Positions 1 to 5,843 of a stretch of DNA of 5,843 nt are shown here, piece by piece. Below the pieces are notes generated by a model, which made no database searches, was not told the origin of the DNA, and was given only the letters and a program-made list of their open reading frames with translations. A program made the position numbers and the translations under genes. Position 1 is the first letter of the stretch. Each line of letters opens with the position of its first letter. The stretch comes from Candidatus Bathyarchaeota archaeon (GTDB lineage: Archaea; Thermoproteota; Bathyarchaeia; RBG-16-48-13; GCA-020355125): the NCBI GenBank assembly GCA_030671165.1, contig DAOVAG010000060.1:1-5843 (forward strand). The letters run 5' to 3'.

Positions 1-1
1 A

Positions 2-3000
2 GTAGATCTTAGAGTTATGAATAACACTCAAGGTGGCTACCTTAAAGTAGCAGACGAAGAATCGATAAGAAATCTAGTTCCTGATGCAATAGGAATTATG
101 TCAGAGCTTTCCACACAGATCCCAGTACTAGCATACAGTCAATTTAATCCTAGAGTAGAAACTATCGGAATGCCTCTTGATTATTCAGAAGCATTCGGTA
201 AGTTCTATGATTGGAAAAACGGAGAACAAATGGACATAAACATGCTCCTAGACAATAACAAAAGCATCCTACTGTCTAGCAATCAAGCTAAAAAACTAGG
301 TTTAAACCAAGACACAACATTACCAGTTCCTTTAACTACAGAATTCACTAATCTTACACTAGCTGTCACTCTCAACACCACATCTGGCCAACCAATCATT
401 ACACCTATACAAGAGATCTTGAGCGTGGAGTTACAAATTGTTGGCTTCTTCGATGCTAAACGTCCAGGAATTGGTTCCCAATATTCTGGAGCTGTATTCA
501 AGTTAGAGCATCTGCAAGAATGGATTAGTTTACAAGACCCTAAACATGAAACAGATATAATTAGTGCTTTTTTGGTAGCCTACAAAGCAGACCATTTTAT
601 CCTAGAAATAGATGAAGATTACTTGAGAACCAAAATAGATTTACTCGAAGACGCAGTTCCCACAGAAGTAGACCCTCAAACGGGTAACTTGAAAAAAATC
701 TACGATGTCACTTCAGATCGATTAAATTTTTTTAGTTATGCAAAATTTTTCATTACATTAATGAGCACAATGTTGACCTCTTTGGGTTTTCTTATCACTT
801 TAACTGGTGTTTTACTGATTACTAATGTTCAGCTTATGAGTGTAGAAGACCGAGAATTTCAAATAGGTGTTCTACGCGCCGTAGGTGCCAATCGGAGGGG
901 AATTTTCCAGTCTATAATGATTGAAAACTTATTTCAAGGAATAATCGGAGGAATTTTAGGACTTATCGGAGGATTGGCCTTTGGTCAAGCTGTAGCCTTG
1001 TATCTCGTAAGATTATTTGGAACGGGTGAACTAAGTGTTCAAACAGTTATTTCTCAAGAAGCAGTTATCTTATCTGTCACTATAGGTGTAGTCTTAAGTA
1101 TACTAACTGGGATTCTTCCGGCTATACGTGCTTCTCGAGTTAACGTCGTAGAAGCTCTTCGTGGAATAAAAGTGAAATTAAAAGCAAAATCTAGTCGCAA
1201 CCTAGCAGCATTAGGTGTTATAATAATAATAGCAGGTATCATTCTTCTCCTATACAACGGAGTATTTGAGGAGACCCATCAAGTTTTTTGGAGTAGCCAA
1301 GGATGGGACAGCCTAGACGAATGGAAAAGCCTCATGATGGGCTTTGGCCTATTCACGGGAGGATTAGGGCTTGTCCTCTCGCGGTTCATAAATAGGGTTA
1401 AAGCTTTCAACATAACAGCTATCACCCTCTGGGCTATTCCTTCAATCCTATTTGTTGTAGCTATGGGTAACTGGGTAACAGACTTGACGGGATTATCCAT
1501 TGAAATCTTGATTCTGGGAATTATTGAAATAGTGACTGGATCTATATTGTTCGTTTCCCTCAATCTACCCATTGTCATGCGTGGTTTAAGAAATGTCTTG
1601 ATAAAAATTCGAGGTGTAAAGGGTGTTGGCCAAATATCACCATCATTAATATCCTCACACATCACTCGTTCCACTCTAACCTTTGCCATTTTCACCATCA
1701 TACTAACTCTTAATGTTCTTGTAGCTACGTTAATTCCTACAAGCTTGGGAACTATAACTCAGATTGAAGAAGACTCCAGAGGTGTAGACTTTACAATCTT
1801 TTTAAGTAAACCCGAAGCAATCATTTCGGGTACATCCTATTCAACTGAGATTTACAAGATTGATGACCGCATAACAGATGTAATTGGTTTTAAAACGTTT
1901 CAACCTAATCTGGATTATACAAAGTTCATAGCTTCGGAAAACCCCCTTTCTTCTGGGTTTGACTCCAGAACGGATCTGCTTCCAATCGGGACAGGAGAGT
2001 TTACGCAAGAACAGATCAGAGGGAATGCTTCAGACTGGTCAGATCCCAACTGGCGATACGCCTTTTATCTAGCTAGTTTTCCTGACGGGGTACGCGAATC
2101 TCTAGTTTCAGACCTATCTGATAACGAAATGCTAGACCTATCCAAGAAAGCTTGGGACCAATTCTTTGATCCCCAATACAAAATGGCAGCCTACAATGTT
2201 TCTTCTGATCTATTATCAATTCTCTCAGGAGAGACTGACCTTTCTGACCTACAAATGGGGCCTGGAGGGCAAGAAGGTCCAATGGGCTCTGTCGGAGATT
2301 CTCTTGAAGGAGTTGAACCCTTAAGGAATGTTGACGGAAAGATCATCGAAAACCCAATAGTCTTCACAGACTCATTTCTACTACCTGTTGGATTACAAAT
2401 TTGGATACCAATGAATACTTCATCCATGGGATTCCCTAATTACCAAGCTTTTACGATCGGAGGAAGTCTTAACTTCCAACGTGCTGGGGGTTTCCCTCTA
2501 GCATCAGGATTTAACATTGCGGGAGGAGAACCCGATTTAAGTGCAATACTTGGAACCTTATATTTACCTGAACATTGGGCAGTTCAAACAGATTTTCTCG
2601 GTGAAGCGAACGGTCAAACTTTAATATCCAGAGAGAAAGGGCAGTATAATTCTTATCTGATTAAAACCAATCTCCCAATTGATGATCCTCAACTTGAAGA
2701 TATAGCTCAAGCAATTGAAGAATTCACAAATACGAACGATGAGGGATACCGCTTTCTTGTGTCTGACAATTTCTTTGTTGTAAGTTCCACTTTAACCTAT
2801 TCTAGAATTGAGTCAACCTTGAAAATGACGGATAGAATAGGATCTTTCCTCCAAATCTACGTTACCTTCGGTCTCGTAATAGGAGCAGTAGGCATGGGTG
2901 TAATCTCAGTTCGAAATGTTTCCGAAAGAAAACGGGAAATTGGGATGATGAGAGCCATAGGATTTCCTAAAAGTCAAGTGATTCTTTCGGTTCTCCTTGA

Positions 3001-3223
3001 ACTGGTAGTCCTTGGAATAATAGGTTTAATCATAGGGGTCATTAATGGATTACTTATAAGTACGGGTTTTGCAAACATGCAAAATGTAACACTTGTAATT
3101 CCTTGGGAAAAAATTGGATTGTATCTCTCCATTATTGTGCTTATAGCTTTAGGGGCAGGGGCACTCCCCGCATTTACCGCTTCAAGAATTCCTCCCGCAG
3201 AAGCATTGAGGTATGTTGGATGA
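2..3223 (+). CDS. Double-unit FtsX/MacB-type ABC transporter permease, 5' end cut by window edge
   Basis: Membrane subunit of a MacB/LolCE/FtsX-class ABC transporter; substrate unknown. The frame is open to the window edge, and Met at base 17 lacks a ribosome binding site, so I treat the gene as partial. Residues below are counted from that Met. Residues 1-240 form an extracytoplasmic MacB_PCD-like domain. Membrane segments lie near 247-271, 305-330 and 349-368, with cytoplasmic coupling motif DREFQIGVLRAVGA (278-291) and PAIRASRVNVVEALR (368-382). Four extra helices follow (396-415, 439-455, 466-483, 495-515). The second unit has a helix at 553-573, an ectodomain of about 370 residues, and helices at 945-966, 988-1013 and 1034-1052, with ERKREIGMMRAIG (970-982) and a C-terminal PAFTASRIPPAEALR motif. 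Possible N-glycosylation sequons occur in both ectodomains (N112, N120, N670, N727, N800). The upstream part should hold the first transmembrane helix. Family assignment is firm; function beyond transport or mechanotransmission is inference. Confidence 0.93.
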   Translation, partial: VDLRVMNNTQGGYLKVADEESIRNLVPDAIGIMSELSTQIPVLAYSQFNPRVETIGMPLDYSEAFGKFYDWKNGEQMDINMLLDNNKSILLSSNQAKKLGLNQDTTLPVPLTTEFTNLTLAVTLNTTSGQPIITPIQEILSVELQIVGFFDAKRPGIGSQYSGAVFKLEHLQEWISLQDPKHETDIISAFLVAYKADHFILEIDEDYLRTKIDLLEDAVPTEVDPQTGNLKKIYDVTSDRLNFFSYAKFFITLMSTMLTSLGFLITLTGVLLITNVQLMSVEDREFQIGVLRAVGANRRGIFQSIMIENLFQGIIGGILGLIGGLAFGQAVALYLVRLFGTGELSVQTVISQEAVILSVTIGVVLSILTGILPAIRASRVNVVEALRGIKVKLKAKSSRNLAALGVIIIIAGIILLLYNGVFEETHQVFWSSQGWDSLDEWKSLMMGFGLFTGGLGLVLSRFINRVKAFNITAITLWAIPSILFVVAMGNWVTDLTGLSIEILILGIIEIVTGSILFVSLNLPIVMRGLRNVLIKIRGVKGVGQISPSLISSHITRSTLTFAIFTIILTLNVLVATLIPTSLGTITQIEEDSRGVDFTIFLSKPEAIISGTSYSTEIYKIDDRITDVIGFKTFQPNLDYTKFIASENPLSSGFDSRTDLLPIGTGEFTQEQIRGNASDWSDPNWRYAFYLASFPDGVRESLVSDLSDNEMLDLSKKAWDQFFDPQYKMAAYNVSSDLLSILSGETDLSDLQMGPGGQEGPMGSVGDSLEGVEPLRNVDGKIIENPIVFTDSFLLPVGLQIWIPMNTSSMGFPNYQAFTIGGSLNFQRAGGFPLASGFNIAGGEPDLSAILGTLYLPEHWAVQTDFLGEANGQTLISREKGQYNSYLIKTNLPIDDPQLEDIAQAIEEFTNTNDEGYRFLVSDNFFVVSSTLTYSRIESTLKMTDRIGSFLQIYVTFGLVIGAVGMGVISVRNVSERKREIGMMRAIGFPKSQVILSVLLELVVLGIIGLIIGVINGLLISTGFANMQNVTLVIPWEKIGLYLSIIVLIALGAGALPAFTASRIPPAEALRYVG
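3208..3212 (+). promoter_or_regulatory. Shine-Dalgarno-like GAGGT for the first ATPase gene
   Basis: GAGGT lies inside the last codons of the permease gene, 7 nt before the ATG at 3220. It matches the common anti-Shine-Dalgarno core and sits at normal spacing. It decides the start of the ATPase gene: the frame is open further upstream to an ATG at 3103, but that would add 39 residues unlike any ABC ATPase N-terminus and a 121-nt overlap with the permease. Confidence 0.7.
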
Positions 3224-3966
3224 AAAAAACTATGAACAAGAAAGATCAAGCTTCCCAAAACTTAATCCTCAAAATCTCAAATCTACATAAACGTTACAAT
3301 GAGGGTAAATCAAACGAGGTCCACGCCCTAAGAGGAGTGGAGTTGACTGTGAAAAAGGGAGATATGATGGCGATTATGGGATCTTCTGGATGTGGAAAAA
3401 CTACTCTCCTGAATATGATAGGTTTCTTGGATCGTCGTTCAGCTGGAGACATAATAATTGATGGAGTAGACACCTCAACCCTATCAGACGGACAGATGAC
3501 TGCTTTTCGTAGGGACAATATAGGCTTCATCTTTCAATTATTCAATCTTTTTTCGTTCTTGACCGCTGTAGAAAATGTGGAAACTCCATTATTGCTAAAG
3601 GGAGTAAATTCCGGTTTAGCTAGAGAACAAGCTAAGATGATGTTGCGTGAGTTAGGAATGGAAGATCGACTTTATCATCTACCCACAGAACTCTCTGGAG
3701 GTCAACAGCAAAGAGTAGCTGTAGCTCGAGCTCTAATTAACCAGCCTGCAATCATCTTAGGGGATGAACCCACTGGTGACTTAGACTCTACAACAAGTTA
3801 TGACATCATGGAGCTTTTTCGCCGCATTAACAAGATCAATCAACAAACTCTAGTTCTTGTAACGCATAACCGATGGATTGCAGAAAAATGTGATTACATA
3901 GTTCATATGACTGATGGTAAGATCTCAGGGATAGAAGATCTGCCTTTAATCAGGGATGAGAAATAA
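3220..3966 (+). CDS. LolD/MacB-type ABC transporter ATP-binding protein
   Basis: Cytoplasmic ATPase of 248 residues that should power the FtsX-type permease encoded just upstream. All nucleotide-binding motifs are intact: A-loop Tyr26 (KRYNEG), Walker A GSSGCGKTT (54-62), Q-loop Gln106 (FIFQ), signature LSGGQQQR (158-165), Walker B AIILGDEP (177-184) with catalytic Glu183, D-loop GDLDS (186-190) and H-loop His216. The motif style (ALRGVEL, GDEPTGDLDS, THNRWIAEKCD) is that of the LolD/MacB/FtsE branch, and the length is only slightly above LolD. The start overlaps the permease stop as ATGA and is preceded by GAGGT, which points to translational coupling. A second ATG at 3232 would remove only four residues and is a minor alternative. 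No transmembrane segment or extra domain is visible. Partnership with the permease is inferred from gene order; the biochemical class is secure. Confidence 0.96.
   Translation: MKKTMNKKDQASQNLILKISNLHKRYNEGKSNEVHALRGVELTVKKGDMMAIMGSSGCGKTTLLNMIGFLDRRSAGDIIIDGVDTSTLSDGQMTAFRRDNIGFIFQLFNLFSFLTAVENVETPLLLKGVNSGLAREQAKMMLRELGMEDRLYHLPTELSGGQQQRVAVARALINQPAIILGDEPTGDLDSTTSYDIMELFRRINKINQQTLVLVTHNRWIAEKCDYIVHMTDGKISGIEDLPLIRDEK
3952..3960 (+). promoter_or_regulatory. Possible weak ribosome binding site for the second ATPase gene
   Basis: The purine-rich AGGGATGAG lies within the last codons of the first ATPase gene, with its 3' end 8 nt before the ATG at 3969. Its match to a Shine-Dalgarno core is only partial. 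Because the two genes are 2 nt apart, terminating ribosomes could reinitiate without a strong site. Confidence 0.3.
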
Positions 3967-3968
3967 AG

Positions 3969-5786
3969 ATGAAAGCCTATTTTTCTGCTTTAATAGATAA
4001 ATCTGTTCCTTCAGAAAACTTAAAATTGGCTAAAAATTTACTCAAAGACATAAAGAAACCTTTGAAGATATCTAAATCAAATATCAATGTAAAAGAACAC
4101 AACTTTTTCCTCTTTTTAGCTGCAGACAAACCTTTAGAAGACCAGTTCAACTCAAAGATCCTAGAGGAAATCCAGAGAAAAATTCATCTTCGTCTCCATA
4201 GTTACTATATTAAAAACAAAGCTAAACTCCAAAAATATCTAAAGGGTAAACGTGAACTGAAAGAAACAGCTAAAATTGTTGAAAACTTCCTTAAGGAGAT
4301 TGATCCCAATCTTGAAAAGGGATTCGATCGTCGATTGAAAGAATTAATTTCGGAATTGCCAACCAAATTTTTTAACCTTCAGACTAAAAGTATAACAGCC
4401 ATCTGGAACTTAAAAGAAGAACAGAAGGTTCAGCTCTATCTTTCAGGATGGACATCTCCAGTCTTTAAAGTATCTGAAGTTACAACAGATATTAACTTGG
4501 AAAAGATGGTTGATAAGATTGCGTTTCTCAACTTCTTTTGCGTGTTTTTAGAACCTACACTACTTCGTTTGCGCGAAATGAATAAAGTGTTAGAACGTTT
4601 GAAGATAGGTCTTGACGAGACCCATTACAGAAGCAGCAACGTTAAGGTACAAGCTAAACTTGAGATCTTTTTACGAATTCTATCGGCTAAACTTAGTTCA
4701 CTCCAAAACATGGATAAAACCATCTTTAGCATCTTCAAATTATTTAATGAGCCAAAAAACTTCTTCATTAAGCAGGATTTTGCAGAACTTTCTAGAGACC
4801 TTCAGACAGTAGTAAAACAGATGTCTTTGAAAATCCATCAAGGTGAAATTCTCTTGATTGAGGTTCAAGATAAACTGGAAAAGTGTCAGATAAGACTAAA
4901 AGATTACCTGAATGAAACAAAGAATGGGGTAAAAACCAAGTCCATGGATGAATTCAAACTTGCTCTTCTGAGTATGGCTGAATTGAGTTCTGACCTGTTT
5001 ATTGAAGCAGAATTTTTAAAGTTGTGGTTGGACTTTTTTAGCTCAGATCTCCCATTTTTCACATTTCAATCAAACCTTTTCAATCTCCAAACTCCTCAAG
5101 CCTTTGAAACTTCCGCCGAATACATCATCTCAGTTCGGGGCTTAGTTAAGAACTATAGTTTAGGACAAACTACAATTTACGCCCTTAGAGGAGTAGACCT
5201 TGATATTCAAGATGGAGAATTTGTGGCAATAGTTGGTAATTCTGGAGCTGGAAAGACTACTCTTCTAAATTGCATGGCCGGATTAGACGAACCCGATTAT
5301 GGAGTCGTTTTTTTCAAAGGAAAAGATCTCCATCATTCAGGCGATTCAGAGAAATCGAGGGCTAGGTTGTTAGAGATGGGGTTCATCTTCCAAAGTTATG
5401 CGTTACTACCACACTTCGACACTCGTGAGAACGTAGCCCTACCTGCTGATCTCGCAGGGTTTAGTAAAGACTTGAAAAACAGAATTGAAGAACTCCTTGA
5501 CGGCGTTGGAATTAGCAAACAAGCTAAACAGTACCCAGCCCAACTGAGCGGAGGACAATTGCAACGTGTAGCTATAGCGCTGGCATTAACGAACCGACCT
5601 AAAGTTTTATTTGCGGATGAACCCACCGGCGACTTAGATTCGGAAACTGGAAAGCAAGTGATGGAATTAATCAAAAAATTTCATGAAGAAACTAAAACCA
5701 CGATAATAATTATTACTCACGAACAAGATATCGCAGGTTATGCTCAAAAGCAGATTAAAATAGAAGACGGGATAATTGAAAGCTAA
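3969..5786 (+). CDS. ABC transporter ATPase (LolD/MacB type) with a large unrecognised helical N-terminal domain
   Basis: A 605-residue protein, more than twice the usual length of a LolD-type ATPase. Residues 386-605 are a complete nucleotide-binding domain: A-loop Tyr396, Walker A GNSGAGKTT (423-431), Q-loop Gln475 (FIFQS), signature LSGGQLQR (526-533), Walker B VLFADEP (546-552) with Glu551, D-loop GDLDS (554-558) and H-loop His584. After the signature it reads VAIALAL where the family normally has VAIARAL, so an Arg is replaced by Leu538. Residues 1-385 match no family I recognise. They are Lys- and Leu-rich, predicted mainly helical by eye, with long charged amphipathic stretches (about 60-130, 195-250, 270-320) and aromatic-rich segments near 184-195 and 340-372. 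No clear signal peptide or transmembrane helix is seen, so it is probably cytoplasmic. No Met lies between residues 336 and 436, which argues against a separate start for the ATPase part. The start at 3969 lies 2 nt after the previous stop. The ATPase call is firm; the role of the N-terminal part (regulator, scaffold or sensor) is unknown. Confidence 0.93.
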   Translation: MKAYFSALIDKSVPSENLKLAKNLLKDIKKPLKISKSNINVKEHNFFLFLAADKPLEDQFNSKILEEIQRKIHLRLHSYYIKNKAKLQKYLKGKRELKETAKIVENFLKEIDPNLEKGFDRRLKELISELPTKFFNLQTKSITAIWNLKEEQKVQLYLSGWTSPVFKVSEVTTDINLEKMVDKIAFLNFFCVFLEPTLLRLREMNKVLERLKIGLDETHYRSSNVKVQAKLEIFLRILSAKLSSLQNMDKTIFSIFKLFNEPKNFFIKQDFAELSRDLQTVVKQMSLKIHQGEILLIEVQDKLEKCQIRLKDYLNETKNGVKTKSMDEFKLALLSMAELSSDLFIEAEFLKLWLDFFSSDLPFFTFQSNLFNLQTPQAFETSAEYIISVRGLVKNYSLGQTTIYALRGVDLDIQDGEFVAIVGNSGAGKTTLLNCMAGLDEPDYGVVFFKGKDLHHSGDSEKSRARLLEMGFIFQSYALLPHFDTRENVALPADLAGFSKDLKNRIEELLDGVGISKQAKQYPAQLSGGQLQRVAIALALTNRPKVLFADEPTGDLDSETGKQVMELIKKFHEETKTTIIIITHEQDIAGYAQKQIKIEDGIIES

Positions 5787-5843
5787 ACCTAGGTAGTTAA
5801 AAACTCTCAATTCAGTCTAATCATAAGAAGCATACGATCATAG
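5787..5843 (+). other. Short 3' tail after the operon's last visible gene
   Basis: These 57 bases follow the stop of the second ATPase gene. I see no start codon with a ribosome binding site, no strong hairpin followed by T residues on the plus strand, and no long T-tract of the archaeal terminator kind. Whether the operon ends here or continues cannot be judged from so short a piece. Confidence 0.5.

Noticed and set aside
1215..1236. Short ATA/TAA-rich microsatellite-like run.
   Set aside because: It encodes consecutive Ile residues of a transmembrane helix and is explained by codon choice in an AT-rich gene.
1279..1701. Minus-strand open frame of 140 codons.
   Set aside because: It lies wholly opposite the permease transmembrane coding region, has no recognisable domain and is explained as an antisense shadow of a real gene. 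The same applies to the other minus-strand frames in the window.
3103..3219. Upstream in-frame ATG that would lengthen the first ATPase by 39 residues.
   Set aside because: The added stretch is a shadow of the permease C-terminal coding region, resembles no ABC ATPase N-terminus and would overlap the permease by 121 nt. The ATG at 3220 has a good GAGGT site and stop-start overlap.
3224..3230. Slippery-looking heptamer AAAAAAC at the permease/ATPase junction, suggesting programmed frameshifting.
   Set aside because: The heptamer is not in the required register for either gene's reading frame, and the permease stop codon comes before it. The ATGA overlap with a ribosome binding site explains the junction.
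4612..4812. Plus-strand frame of 66 codons inside the N-terminal domain of the extended ATPase.
   Set aside because: It is an out-of-frame shadow with no ribosome binding site or recognisable product.
5787..5794. 8-base palindrome ACCTAGGT right after the last stop codon.
   Set aside because: It has no loop, is too short for a terminator hairpin, is not followed by a T-run and has no second copy that I noticed; chance is sufficient.

Overview
The window is one tightly packed plus-strand operon segment encoding an ABC transporter of the MacB/LolCDE/FtsX (type VII) class. There are three genes and almost no non-coding DNA: a very large permease whose 5' end lies outside the window (2-3223), a standard LolD/MacB-type ATPase (3220-3966), and a second LolD/MacB-type ATPase carrying an unrecognised, mostly helical N-terminal domain of about 385 residues (3969-5786). 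The last 57 bases hold no gene that I can support. I see no RNA genes, mobile elements, CRISPR arrays or long repeats.

The DNA is AT-rich with frequent ATA and AGA codons. A long permease with two FtsX units in one chain, N-glycosylation sequons in the predicted outside domains and no periplasmic adaptor or TolC-like gene nearby would fit an archaeon, perhaps an Asgard or other uncultivated lineage. This is an inference of low confidence: no marker gene is present, and a Gram-positive-like bacterium is not excluded.

Layout and cooperation. The permease has 11 visible membrane segments, plus one presumed to lie upstream of the window. They form two FtsX units, each with its own large extracytoplasmic domain and a cytoplasmic coupling segment, joined by four extra helices. 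It overlaps the first ATPase gene by ATGA, with a GAGGT Shine-Dalgarno-like sequence inside the permease 3' end. The second ATPase gene starts 2 nt after the first one stops. Such coupling suggests co-translation into one complex.

Because one permease chain already contains two FtsX units, it could act as a single-chain equivalent of a MacB dimer or LolC-LolE pair. The two different ATPases could then form a heteromeric motor. Both ATPases keep all main catalytic motifs. The substrate is not readable from the sequence; family knowledge suggests export or extraction of lipids, lipoproteins, peptides or drugs, or mechanical signalling across the membrane. The most novel item is the N-terminal domain of the second ATPase.
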